Assembly: GCA_946902985.2 (NCBI GenBank)
Contig: OX336396.1
Span: 239,274,297-239,338,296 of the forward strand
Direction of reading: 5' to 3'
From: Meconema thalassinum
Lineage: Eukaryota; Arthropoda; Insecta; Orthoptera; Tettigoniidae
Length of the DNA: 64,000 nt
How positions within the stretch are numbered: the first letter of the stretch is position 1; each line of letters opens with the position of its first letter. Below the pieces are notes generated by a model. The model did not search any database, was not told the origin of the DNA, and was given only the letters and a program-made list of their open reading frames with translations. This document shows positions 1 to 9,716 of this stretch, one piece after another. The translations under genes were made by a program, and so were the position numbers.

Positions 1-780
1 TTGTTTTAATTTAATATATATTTCCCATTGCAATATGCACAATGTAACGCTTAATTTTAAAACGTCTGAGTATTTACAAAACAATACATATATTCAAAAT
101 TCAAGCAAAATAACCCAACTCTGGTTGAACCCTAGCCATACGAGTGACTGAAAGGCCAACGCTTATCACGCAGCCAAACATGTCAAAAAAAATTGGCCGA
201 TATCAAATGACTTAGTGTACATACAACGTGTCAGCAAATAATGGTTTAGACTAAATGATTTCTTCAGTGGAGTATATTATTTATATATAAAGCATTTCAT
301 ACAAAGATTATATATTTTCTATCAGTAGGCTATATTGCATAATAACCCCTGGCCGTACAGCCCATTAAGGGCATAGGCCTACCAAGCGACCGCTGCCCAG
401 CTAATTGGCCTGGAGATATTGGGGTGATACGTGATCAGCGCATTGGGTCCCCTCGGCCGTTTATCCTGGTTCTCGTGATCGGGGCATTGCCTCACTGTCA
501 GACAGCTACTCAATTGTCCTCACGAGGCTGAGTGCGCCCCGATCCAGCCCTCACGTCAGTTTCTAAAATCCCTGACGGAGCCGGTAATCGAACCCGGGGC
601 CCCCAGGTGTGAGGCAGGTGCGCTATTCCAACACCACGGGGCCGGCTAGGCTATATTGCATGCAATACTCAAACTAGTGAAATATAGGTCAGGCACAGGA
701 TATCAGCTGCCATCTTGCCTTGTAACTGAGACGGCTCAGCTTTTTAATATCACTTCTGCACTATAGTATTACAATATAAA
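1..780 (-). repeat. Interspersed repeat family C, minus copy (split by a SINE)
   Basis: The reverse complement of this stretch matches the segment at about 31277-31845. Shared blocks include the motif TTGCAATGGGAAATATATAT near position 30 and the region around 690-780 that ends in CACTATAGTATTACAATATA. About 100-180 reads on the minus strand as a tRNA-like head, with a GGTTCAACCA B-box-like motif, so the family may be a tRNA-derived retroposon. No ORF is credible. The copy is split at 341-646 by a younger SINE. The left end lies outside the window. Confidence 0.55.
341..646 (-). mobile_element. tRNA-derived SINE (family D) with 15-bp target duplication
   Basis: The minus strand starts with a tRNA-like head near 640-560 holding a B-box motif GGTTCGATTACC; the body contains a GTGATCAGCGCATTGGGTCC block on the plus strand. 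The insertion is flanked by an exact 15-bp direct repeat, TAGGCTATATTGCAT, at 326-340 and 647-661, which proves retroposition into family C. A second copy of the same SINE lies at about 62910-63205, also on the minus strand. It has no coding capacity and would be transcribed by RNA polymerase III. Confidence 0.85.
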
Positions 781-1084
781 CATTTAGTTTCGAACGTGCC
801 ACTTCCTTTAGAACAGTTAAAACGATTCTCGGTGGGATAATCGGAACTGGTGGGTCCCATTATATGGATTATAAAGTTTGCATAATTCATACGGCCTCCA
901 TCCTGAAATTGTGCTGCGGATGAACTTGTAGTTTGGGCACAAGACGCGTCCCATATAATGGTATGTTGTTATCAAATTTGGTAGAGATCGAATGAATTGG
1001 TTTGTCGTTATTTGATTTTACGTTATGAACGTTTGAGTTTTGTCAAGATGGCGGCGATATAAAACATGACACTGAGGTGCCTTT

Positions 1085-1340
1085 TGCTAGTGCTACCTCT
1101 GCACCAAATTGATAGGGGGAGGGGGAGACGCGCTCAGACATTCAGAGTACACACACACATACACACACACACTCACACACACTCAGACAGACACACAATT
1201 TTTGGCCCGGTGTAGATCTCATAAGTCGACTTTCATTTTTTGCAAAAATAGAAAGTAGGCAACAAATAGGCTTATGAGTTCATCTTTTGTCCGTGTGTGT
1301 GTGTGTATGTGTGTGTGTGTCCCCCCCCCCCCCACCTAAT
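1085..1340. repeat. Head-to-head family A ends with CA/TG microsatellites
   Basis: A CA-rich tract at 1149-1197 is followed by a CTCATAAG block, a short AT-rich centre, the inverse block CTTATGAG, a TG tract at 1292-1320 and 13 C residues at 1321-1333. The two halves are inverted versions of the family A head seen at 36871, 45596 and 17190. The arrangement is two family A ends meeting head to head, or one fold-back terminus. No gene is present. Confidence 0.6.
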
Positions 1341-2400
1341 AAAACCTAAACGGCTGGAGCTATTGCAATGAAACTCAGTAAGATCATAGTACTATTTTGT
1401 CAGCCTCGACCGTGCTCTTCAAATTTTATTACGTTTCTCCAATCCACCATGGCGGCGATGAGAAATATTTCACTAGCATTCTATATCTCAGAAACTATTA
1501 CCGATATCACCCTGAAATTTCGTTCGGTGATAAAAGGCACTACTAAAAGTTCACCTAAGTGACTTTCAAAATTCTGATAATTACAAAACGAACATGGTGG
1601 CCAAGCTAATTTGAAATATCCAAATAGACGTTCCTCGCTATCTAACCGTACGAGCGCAGTGAACCATGGTACAGCAAATATTTTATACACGTTGTAAGGC
1701 ACTGATATCTAATTTAGTTCGATTGTTTGCATAACCCCAATATGGCGGCCGAGCGAAATTTAAAATTGTTTTTATTTATTGTGTCCCAATCATGTGATCG
1801 AAATCAACGTTTGCATAATAAACCTACGCAATAATCGTCAACTAATAGTATTATATATAACTCTACGACCTGCCTACATAAATATCCAATATGGCGACCA
1901 TCTCAGATATTTAAACGGTTCTCAATATCTACTAATCAATGGCAGCGATCAAACTTAAATTTTATATGTTGATAAAGGCTATGAACATAAGTTCACCTAT
2001 GAGACTTTCTATAACTTGGTGTGCACAAATCCAACATGGAGGTGACGCGAAATTTGAATATTTAAATGGGCGTTTCTCACGATTTAACCATCAGAGATCC
2101 ACTGACATCTAATTTACTTCAAATGTTTTCATAACCACAGGATGTTGGCTGTGAGAAATTTTGCAATCTTGTTTTAATTTCTTGTGTCTTATTCATGCGA
2201 TTGAAGTTTGAATAATACACCTACGCAATAATCTTTATGTAATAGTACATAACTCTATGGCCTACATATATAAAAATCCAACAAGGCAACCATTGGAAAT
2301 ATTACAGCAATCAAACTGAAATTTTGTATGATAGCGGCAATTAGTATAAGTAGGCTATATGAAAATAGGGTATTTAGGTGTTCACGGAACAACAACTTTT
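1216..2400 (+). repeat. Interspersed repeat family A, plus copy
   Basis: After the head this copy continues with AAACGGCTGGAGCTATTGCA and recurring short blocks of the ATCCAACATGGCGGCC type at about 1445, 1740, 1890 and 2030. The same order is found at 36871-38614 and 45596-46520. It ends near 2375 with TGAAAATAGGGT, close to the TGAAAATAGGC terminus of the best-bounded copy. Short ORFs here do not resemble proteins. This is a non-coding or long-dead element, probably DNA-type given the inverted ends. Confidence 0.6.
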
Positions 2401-2714
2401 TTTTTTCTATTGTAGAGGTTTACTGATCAATAGCCTCTGCAGGCTCGGTATTACCCATCTGACGAATCCTTGCCGGCGGTAGATGTATGAGCTGCCAGTT
2501 GTTAACAGTGTGACGCAATCTGTTTCCTGGAGATATCGGTACAGTCTGCACTGTAATGTCGATGAATGATTGTGGCACGTGCTTTGCCTTTGGTCAGTTG
2601 GATATTTCATATTTGTGTCATGTGAATAGTTTTAAGACATTTGAACCATTCTGTAGTAAGTACGCTGTCAACTGTTTTCATGTGTCTGTCAGTGCATTAG
2701 GGCGAGAGTGGGGC

Positions 2715-3465
2715 AAGATGAAGATGATAATTGTTGTTTTAAGGGGCCTAACATTCAGGTTATCGGCCCCTGAAGGTTTGGGTGATCATGAAGATGAAAA
2801 TGAAATGCAAACTTAAAATTAAAACCAACTACCAACTTACATACTAGAAGAAGAAATGGAAAACGAAAGGAGAATAAGGCAAATAAAGGACAGGAGGAAA
2901 AGAAATGCCATCAACCCCCGAAGAAAGCGGATTGATGGACTTGGAAGGAAGGAGAGCCATGAAAGGCAGATAGGAAAGTGAAAGAGGAGAGGGTCCGCCC
3001 CACAGGTAAGGAACAAAAGGGGGAAACCGGACCCAGCTCAGGAATCCCTCGGGGTCGCCAACTCCCGAACTCACCAGCCGTGAGCCCCTGAGGGTGTAGC
3101 AATATCCAGGGTGCACCAGAAGTGGTGGGGCTACATACACCCGGCCTCCTTGAGGGCCTTGAGTAGAAGGCAGGAGATAACATGAAAAGGAAAATAAGGC
3201 CGACCCCTCGCAGAAGGAGGGAATCAGAAAAGATGAGACAAGGGCCAATTAAGGCGGGAAAGAAAGAGACTCCCTAGGCCTCGGATACCCTAATACCGTC
3301 GGGGTCGGAGAACAAGAGTTGACCAAGGGAGGTCGACAGGATAGAAGACGGAGAGGAGCCCGGCACAAGTAAGTGGAAGCAATGCCGGACTCAGCTGGGG
3401 TCCCGTGGTCACCAACCCACGTCCCACAAGATGTGAGCCCTTGAGGGAATGGGGCAAGAGGGAAG
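2715..3465 (-). repeat. Retroposon-like repeat family J, minus copy
   Basis: The segment matches 4135-4785 in opposite orientation. Shared blocks are the tail AGGGGCCTAACAT...CGGCCCCT (2739-2777), the GTGAGCCC-TGAGGG blocks near 3080 and 3440, and the GAGGCAGG/GGCCTTGAG block near 3150. The low-coordinate end is rich in ATGAAGATG repeats, as expected for a simple-sequence 3' tail of a non-LTR retroposon. Long minus-strand ORFs in it (such as 3248-2844) have proline/serine-rich low-complexity products with no family resemblance, so I do not call them genes. Confidence 0.6.
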
Positions 3466-3689
3466 GTATGTAGCCTACACTTCGCCTTAAGAGATACTAA
3501 CTCTAGGAGATTGTGTGCTGTTTTGTTGTTGGTGCTAACATATGAAATAATACTATCATATCGCTTGACGATTGAAACCGGTGTAAGAATTAATCTCATG
3601 TAATTTATTTCAGGTTTAGGGAATATCACTCTTTAAAATTTGGGTTCAATCGTGTTGATTAAATGTGATTCAAATTTAAATTTCATTTC

Positions 3690-3832
3690 ACATGATGATG
3701 ATCAGGTCAAAGGGCTCCACTAGCTTCCTGTTACAATTGGAAATTTAAATCTTATGGACCGCCTGGGAATCGAACCCGGAGCCTTTCCAGACAAAGCCTA
3801 GCATGCTAACCACTTAGCCACGTGGCCGAACA
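3690..3832 (-). repeat. tRNA-like SINE head, minus strand
   Basis: Read on the minus strand, 3830-3765 has an A-box-like GGCTAAGTGGTTAGCATG and a B-box GGTTCGATTCC about 35 nt later, typical of the RNA polymerase III promoter of a tRNA-derived SINE. The short body runs to about 3690. It lies in the spacer between the two inverted family J copies. It could be an old SINE fragment; it does not fold as a clean tRNA gene. Confidence 0.55.
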
Positions 3833-4134
3833 CTTAAATGAAATATGTAATAGTTCTCATTAACATACAGGAAGAAACCTGTATGGTGAAAGAGTTGTAA
3901 AACTTCCAAGGTGATTTATTAAACACTTGCTTGTGAGAAGTCCAGATCGTGATAGATGAGAGTTTAGACATGAAGGATGTAGGGAATTCCATATGAATAC
4001 AGGGTGTGACAGAAATGTATCTTCTTATCTAACAAGAGATAATCGCGAACAGGAATTCCCTGATCTCGGAGCAACTTTACAAACACAAAGGTCTGTTCTC
4101 AAGAGAAACCTCTGTGCGAGCATTTCACCCACAA

Positions 4135-4785
4135 ATCATTTTGTACATCCTTAACCCTTTTCCCCCACAGGGGCTCACATCTAGTGGTATGTGGGTTGGC
4201 TTCACTTACTTGTGCCGGGCTTTCCGAGACCTAGGGAGTCTTTCACTTTCCCGCCATAATTGGTCCTTGTCTCATCCCTCATTCCTCGAGGGGTCAGCCC
4301 TCTTGTTTTCTTTTCATTGAATCTCCTGCCTTCTGCTCAAGGCCCTAAAGGAGGCAGGGTGTTTGTAGCTCCACCACTTGTGGTGACACAGGGTAGTGCT
4401 ACTCCCTCAAGGGCTCACGTCTAGTGAGTTAGGGAGTAGGCGACCCCGAGGACTTCCTGAGCTGGGTCCGGTTGATCTCCTTCTTCCATTGCCTATGGGG
4501 CGGTTCCTCTCCACTTTGCCTTTCCTATCTGCCTTCCCTGGCTCTCCTTTCATCCAAGTCTTTTAATTCTCATTCTTTGAGGGTTGAGGGCATTTCCTTT
4601 CCTCCTGTCTTTTATTTCCGTTATTCTTATTTTTGTTGTCTATCTCCTCTTCTAGTGTAAGTATGTAGTTAGTCTTGGGTTTAGTTTCATTTCATTTACA
4701 TTTTCACTATCACCTAAACCATTAGAGGTCGATAATCTAGATGTTAGGCCCCTTATAAGCAACAATTATCATCATCATCTTCATC
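4135..4785 (+). repeat. Retroposon-like repeat family J, plus copy
   Basis: This is the inverted partner of 2715-3465, with the same block order. It ends in a TTATCATCATCATC-type tail at about 4765-4790, supporting a non-LTR or SINE-like mechanism. Reading frames such as 4114-4320 and 4472-4660 show no recognisable protein. The two copies are about 670 bp apart and could form a hairpin if transcribed together. Confidence 0.6.
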
Positions 4786-4867
4786 GTCAACCTTAAACCT
4801 TTTAGTGCCAGGGGACCGATATATTGCCCTGTTTTTATAAACCTTTTATCATTATTTCCAGCCACAC

Positions 4868-4930
4868 CAGTGGCGTAACTAGGAATATCTTTTGGAGGGA
4901 GATGAGCGGAGCCAAATCAGAACTAATTGC
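4868..4930 (+). mobile_element. Left end of a hAT-like MITE
   Basis: The sequence begins CAGTGGCGTAACTAGGA and continues with a GGAGGG.GATGAG..GAG.CAAATC block that matches the intact 261-bp MITE at 8075-8335. No matching right terminus was found before 5650, so the copy is truncated or has been expanded by the T-rich array that follows directly. Confidence 0.6.
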
Positions 4931-5560
4931 GTTTTTGGTTTTGTGTTTGTTGTTTTCTACTTATTTCTTTTTATTTGTGTTTTTGGTTTCTGGTTTTGAG
5001 TTAGATTTCTGCTTTTTGCATTTTTGTTTTTTGATCTTGTGTTTGTTTTCTGCTTTTGCTTTTGAATTTTGATTTTCTTGTTTATTGATTTTGAATTTTG
5101 CTTTTTGCTTTCGGTTTTGTGGTTGTTATCTGCTTCTGCTTTTGTATTTGAATTTTTCTTTGTGCTTCCTGTTTTTGATTAAATTTTTTCTGTTTTTTTT
5201 TTAAATTTTGATTTGAGTTTTTTGTTTTTGATTTTGTGTTTGTTTTCTGCTTTTGTTTTTGGAATTTTGATTTTTTTGTGCTTTTTGTGTTTTGTTTTGT
5301 GTTTGTTTTCTGCTTTTGCTTTTGAATTTTGCTTTGTGTTTTTTGTTTTTGATTTAGAATTTGTTTTCCGTTTTTGTTTTCGAATTTTGCTTTGTGTATT
5401 TTAATTTGTGTTCGTTTTCTGATTTTAAATTTTGGTTTGTGTTTGATTTCTGCTTAGCTTTTTGCTTTGCGTTTTCGGTTTTTGTGTTTGTTTTCTGCTT
5501 TTGCTTTAGTTTTTGAATTTTTTGGTCGTTTTTTTTTGTGTTTGCTTTTTGCTTTGTGCA
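4930..5560. repeat. T-rich degenerate tandem array (about 45-50 bp period)
   Basis: About 630 bp built from variants of TTTGTGTTTGTTTTCTGC followed by TTTTGCTTTTGAATTTTG, with almost no A or C outside fixed places. At least ten degenerate units are visible. Open frames in both directions (for example 5213-5404 and 5587-5354) are by-products of this composition, giving phenylalanine/leucine-rich or lysine/asparagine-rich translations. No protein is proposed. Confidence 0.8.
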
Positions 5561-5658
5561 GCGAGGCCGGGGAGCAAAGTAAGACAATCAATGAAAGCAA
5601 ACCTACACGCTTACATGTTTGATCTTTATTGCATTTAATACGTTTTATTTGCACCCAT

Positions 5659-5986
5659 AGCCTCCGTGGCTTAGGCGGCAGCACGCTGGCCTCTCACCGC
5701 TGGGTCCGTGGTTCAAATCCCGGTCACTCCATGTGAGATCTGTGCTGGACAGAACGGAGGCAGACAGGTTTTTCTCCGGGTACTCCGGTTTTCCCTGTCA
5801 AAATTTCATTCCAGCAACACTCTCCACTATCATTTCATTTCATCTGTCATTCATTTGATCATTGCCCCAGAGGAGTGCGTCAGGCCTCGGCAGCCGGCAC
5901 AGTTCATATCCTCGCCGCTAGATGGGGGCTTCATTCATTCCATTCCTGACCCGGTCGGAGACTGGAAGCAGGCTGTGGATTTTTTC
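5659..5986 (+). mobile_element. tRNA-derived SINE (family H), complete, 12-bp target duplication
   Basis: The head at 5659-5730 has an A-box-like GTGGCTTAGGCGGCAGC and a B-box GGTTCAAATCCCGG. The body holds GAGGCAGACAGG, a CATTCCAGCAACACTCTCC block and ends with CTGTGGATTTTTTC. The exact repeat ATTTGCACCCAT at 5647-5658 and 5987-5998 is the target duplication, so both ends are certain. Two more copies lie at 12890-13223 and 43682-44397, both minus. Confidence 0.88.
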
Positions 5987-5998
5987 ATTTGCACCCAT

Positions 5999-7300
5999 CA
6001 ATATTTCTCACAAATTAAGTTAAATGTTCTCAAATTACTAAATATAAACGTACATAATCCAATCGTTTGTCAACAAGATGTGACTAAAGACTAATACTAG
6101 GGAAAAATAATAGTGTTCAGTATCGTTGGCGGTATATGCTTGCTACCATGTGGGATGCTAACAGAGAAATATCGACCTTCCTACCAACGCGCGTTAGTTG
6201 GGCTGCATAAAACAATATTACTAGGGGCAGCTGATTCCTCCAACGTATAAAATGCTAAGGTGTGTGTTTCACAAACCTCAAGCTATTATACCAGAAGGAG
6301 TTAGAAGGTGCGGTTTGTATCAATATTCCAAATCGTCTTAATACCCGTAGTGCAGGAAAAATCTTGCATTTCTTGAAAAGGCTACGGAAATATATTTACT
6401 TCTTTATAAAGTGCGTTTTAAGAAATAAACAAAACGATAGCCCTAGCTAGAACTGTGTCAAGTGGAGTCCGTATACCAATAAAGGCGGACGGAAGGTTTA
6501 TAGATTACACATGCGAGAGTTTTCACTTGGATCTGCTAAGTGTAAATAAAATTAAAAGTATTGAAATTTAAAGTCTCTCGACATAGTATAAAACAAAATC
6601 CCTGATTCTTGGATGTAACGGGTAATCTCGAGAACCACTGGATGGATTTTGATGCGGTTTTCACTATTCTGTGAAGAATTTCTCGAGGAAGGTTTCTGTA
6701 TAATAACAATCATTTTTGAGCAAATGAAGCCAAGCAGTAACGATCTCAGTGAATCGAGTCGAAGAAAAACCTGCCGTCCGTACTTCTTTTAAGTTTACGC
6801 TGGGTAAACCGTTAAAATAGCTATACTATGAGTGTAAGAATTGTTCAGCAAGAAACGTTTTACCAAAAAATCCGTGACAGCATATCTCCTTGTTTAATAC
6901 ATCGCCCACTATAAGTGTTTTTAAGTTTTCATTTCTTGCAACAATCTCCATTCAGTAGAAATTTAAATTACTAGCTTCGGAGTGAGTTTAGGAGATAACG
7001 ACCGAGCCCATCATCCCAGTTTCTGGCAGTATCAATCTGATGAGCAATGTCGAGTTACGACTTCAGAGAAGTGTATATGTGATTGGAGTTTTGCTGCTCA
7101 CCTCGGCTTTTCTGAATTGCGTTTGGGACCTGCCGTCCGTTCGTCATTTTAGCTTAAGCCGGGTGAACTGTTAAGGGAGCCGGGCAAAGCCGGGATGGAC
7201 TGCAAGTATAAAATAAAGAAATATTTATTTCCCTGCACCCTTCATATGAATGTGCTAACAAACCTCTTCGGAATGGATTACTTGATCGAGAGAAGATTAC
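5999..7300. other. Gene-free stretch with an old repeat fragment
   Basis: No credible coding region. The part at about 6585-7230 holds two related blocks, CCTGCCGTCCGTACTTCTTT (6769) and CCTGCCGTCCGTTCG (7128), and a terminal AGCCGGGCAAAGCCGGGAT near 7178, resembling widespread arthropod transposon debris that I cannot assign to a family. The rest looks like unique AT-rich sequence. Confidence 0.45.
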
Positions 7301-7566
7301 CTGCCTTTAAATGACAAAGGCTCCAGAAATGCCGCACCCAAGCCATACTGCTCCGTCACGGCTTCAAAGGGCTGAGCCGGGCGGGGCAGACAGAGCTCTA
7401 AATATTCCTCCCTCGTCCAACACACGCCCCCTCCCCATCATCCACTCAACGATCTTCGGAAGTCACAAAACTATAGACTTCCTGCTACATGGTCCATCGT
7501 GGTGGGTAGTGCGTAGCCTGTTTGATTTGTCTCCCATCTTACAAAGCAACAGCCAGCAGTTAGTTA

Positions 7567-8521
7567 GGCTGTGTCCCAAAGCTACATTTTCTGCCGTAGT
7601 GAACTAGATACTGCTCGGGTCTAAGCTGCGTGAACCTGAGAGGAATGTGCATCGCGGACACTGAGAAGTGGTGTTGAAGAGTGATGAGGTTTCTCGGTCC
7701 GTGCATAGTACAGAACCAAATACATTGGTCGGTGGCTCACACACTCATTCGTAACACCACATGGTTTGAGCATGTTAGCAGTATTGGAATAGAAAGGAAT
7801 ACCAGATATCACGGCGGTCTGTGGGCAGACCCTTCTCTTCTCGCCTGACCCTTCCCTGCTCCTTCCCTCACCCCGCAAGTTCACAGAGCTTGGACCCGAG
7901 CAGTAGTCGACTAATATTCCGGACGTTACGTCACGAGTCATGATCCAAAGCTGCTTAGCACATAGCAATCAAGTCTGTAGTAGCTAGTGAACGAAAGTGC
8001 ATGCTTGATTGGCAACTTTTACAAGGCATTAGCTAGTCTTTCGTCATTGACTTTTACTCGAAGCAGGTGCAGAGCAGTGGCGTAACTAGGATTTGCTTCT
8101 GGAGGGGGATGAGCTGAGTCAAATCTGAACTAATAAGCTATGAAGAGTTTTTCCTAGGTGTATTCACTTGCCTGATAAACCCTTTACAGGACAAGACTAT
8201 TTATTTTTACACGAGTAAACAGAAATGTTCTCGAATTTGAAAATATCAGTCGTCTGCCATTACTCATTTTCATTATATAGCTCTGGGAGGGCGGGGGATT
8301 TATTCCCCTATTCACTCCCCGTAGGTACGCCACTGGTGAAGAGCACTGCATTCTTGCGCTTCGGTTTGGCACCGGAAGTTAAACCTTGTGAGTTTCAGAA
8401 TACAAGTCTATGAAGGAGGCCATACTTGAAGCACACATGTCCGTAGTGCATAGTACATAGTGAGTACATTAGTTGCCAGCAGCTAGTAAATAGCTATCAA
8501 CTTGAACTTTGGGACACAGCC
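7567..8521. mobile_element. Harbinger-like non-autonomous DNA element (TTA target duplication)
   Basis: Fifteen-bp perfect terminal inverted repeats, GGCTGTGTCCCAAAG at 7567-7581 and its complement ending at 8521, are flanked by TTA at 7564-7566 and 8522-8524. A 3-bp TTA duplication with G-rich ends is characteristic of the PIF/Harbinger superfamily, but no transposase or DNA-binding gene is present, so the class is inferred. An internal inverted pair (ACTGCTCGGGTC near 7610 and GACCCGAGCAGTA near 7890) adds a second stem. The ORFs here (7968-7621 and others) are unrecognised. A hAT-like MITE is inserted at 8075. Confidence 0.7.
8075..8335. mobile_element. hAT-like MITE nested in the Harbinger-like element
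   Basis: The ends CAGTGGCGTA at 8075 and TACGCCACTG ending at 8335 are inverted repeats. The flanks GTGCAGAG (8067-8074) and GTGAAGAG (8336-8343) form an 8-bp target duplication with one mismatch. An 8-bp duplication with CAGTGGCG-type ends fits the hAT superfamily. At 261 bp it has no coding capacity and must have been moved by a transposase encoded elsewhere. Confidence 0.78.
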
Positions 8522-8579
8522 TTAGACTACTGTCTTCCCATTCCAAGAGAGGCAATTCCACACTGGACATTTAATATAT

Positions 8580-9045
8580 TGGTTGGTTGGTTCTTAAGTT
8601 TAGGGGGTGCGACAACGCGGTCATGTAGCCCTGTGTACTTTGGGTGTGTGTAGAATCTGTCTGATAACCGGTGTTAATTGTGGTGACTGTATAAGTGTGT
8701 GTTATCTGTTTTTAAATTCAAGTAAGGACTGCAGACTTTTGAATTTTTCAAATAGTTCCTACTTTTGCTGCCAAACGCCACCGTCAACGACTACTAGTTC
8801 AGAACTTAGCTACCACACGCCACCGCAGTCGGCTCTTGGCAACGAACGTAGGAACCTAAGAGCGTTGTTTTCATTCTTAACCTATACAATTTAGCTTCAC
8901 ACAGGTGTAATTAGTGGAAGGTTCTTTAACATGCCATAAATCTATGACATGAGACCACCGGCTTTACTTCCCCTCCCTAGGAAGGCATACTGAGGGATTT
9001 TAACGCTCTTAAAAAATCCGACGACTTTGGATTTAATATATTCAC
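8580..9045 (-). mobile_element. SINE family F, minus copy, tRNA head lost
   Basis: The plus strand starts with TTGGTTGGTTGGTTC (the complement of the 3' tail GAACCAACCAACC), runs through the AACACCGGTTATCAGA block in reverse, and reaches CCGGCTTTACTTCCCCTCC at about 8960, all shared with the complete copy at 35273-35773. The tRNA-derived head beyond about 9045 is missing. It abuts the LINE fragment that starts near 9060. Confidence 0.7.
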
Positions 9046-9059
9046 TAACTTTCTCCTCA

Positions 9060-9175
9060 GATCATAAATAGTTAAGCGTGGGTTGGCGAACATGGGTTCC
9101 TAGCTGAGGGTAGCTTTGCAGAGAGACTAATACCTCGTCATTCTCCTTCGTCTTTATCAAAATTTCCATCTATAG
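9060..9175 (+). pseudogene. LINE reverse-transcriptase C-terminal fragment, part 1
   Basis: The frame ending at the TSD reads ...PRHSPSSLSKFPSIE and joins in phase with the fragment that resumes at 12516. Arginine/serine-rich text of this kind just before a SLE/SIEARRK-like motif is usual in the C-terminal region of CR1/Jockey-type LINE ORF2 proteins. The fragment is 5'-truncated and cannot be active. It is separated from its continuation by the 3.3-kb hAT-like insertion. Confidence 0.55.
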
Positions 9176-9199
9176 GTAGAGCATTGCGCGGATAAACAA

Positions 9200-9535
9200 A
9201 ACGTTATCCTGTTCCGCCCCACATCCGCACAACTGTTTCCGCATCCGCCCCGCATCAGCACAACTGTTATCCGCATCCACCCCGCATCCGCACAACTGTT
9301 ATCCGCATCCGCCCCGCATCCGCCCCGCATTCGCACAACTGTTATCCGCATCCGCCCCGCATCCGCCCCGCATTCGCACAACTGTTAGCCGCATCCGCCC
9401 CGCATCCGCCCCGCATTCGCACAACTGTTATCCGCATCCGCCCCGCATCCGCCCCGCATTCGCACAACTGTTATCCGCATCCGCCCCGCATCCGCCCCGC
9501 ATCCGCCCCGCATTCGCAAGTTTGTTATCCGAATC
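9200..9535. repeat. GC-rich minisatellite, 43-bp unit
   Basis: The unit is several CCGCATCCGCCC 12-mers followed by GCATTCGCACAACTGTTAT. From about 9301 the 43-bp period repeats at 9344, 9387, 9430 and 9473, with shorter units before. The related motif CCGCATGG/CCGCATTC recurs near the element's right end (12440-12500). The array makes up the left subterminal zone of the hAT-like element and may hold repeated transposase-binding sites, which is an inference. Confidence 0.85.
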
Positions 9536-9716
9536 TACTGCCATTACAATAATATTTTTTAAATTAGATAAAGCATAAATTACTAAATCAACATATTTAG
9601 ACATTTGAGGAAAATGTCGTTCCCTTAGGCTTTGTATGTCATGTGCTATTTTTAAAATGAATGTATCACAGCCAGAATTGCAACCCTTTCCTGTTGGGAG
9701 TGCTAATTATGCTTAA

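Noticed and set aside
2844..3248. 134-codon proline/serine-rich minus ORF as a secreted protein.
   Set aside because: It lies wholly in a family J retroposon copy whose partner at 4135-4785 does not keep the frame.
5213..5684. Overlapping frames rich in F/L (plus) and K/N (minus) as membrane or nuclear proteins.
   Set aside because: They follow from the T-rich degenerate array; composition is extreme and no independent feature supports coding.
5659..5730. tRNA-like heads with A and B boxes as functional tRNA genes.
   Set aside because: They are followed by long conserved SINE bodies and bounded by target duplications; the acceptor stems do not pair cleanly.
7311..7607. 98-codon ORF beginning MTKAPEMPHPSH as a host exon.
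   Set aside because: It crosses the left border of the Harbinger-like element (7567), has no family similarity that I can see, and is not flanked by convincing splice sites.
9200..9535. Regularly spaced 43-bp GC-rich units as a CRISPR array.
   Set aside because: Units are contiguous without unique spacers, and the context is a eukaryotic transposon.
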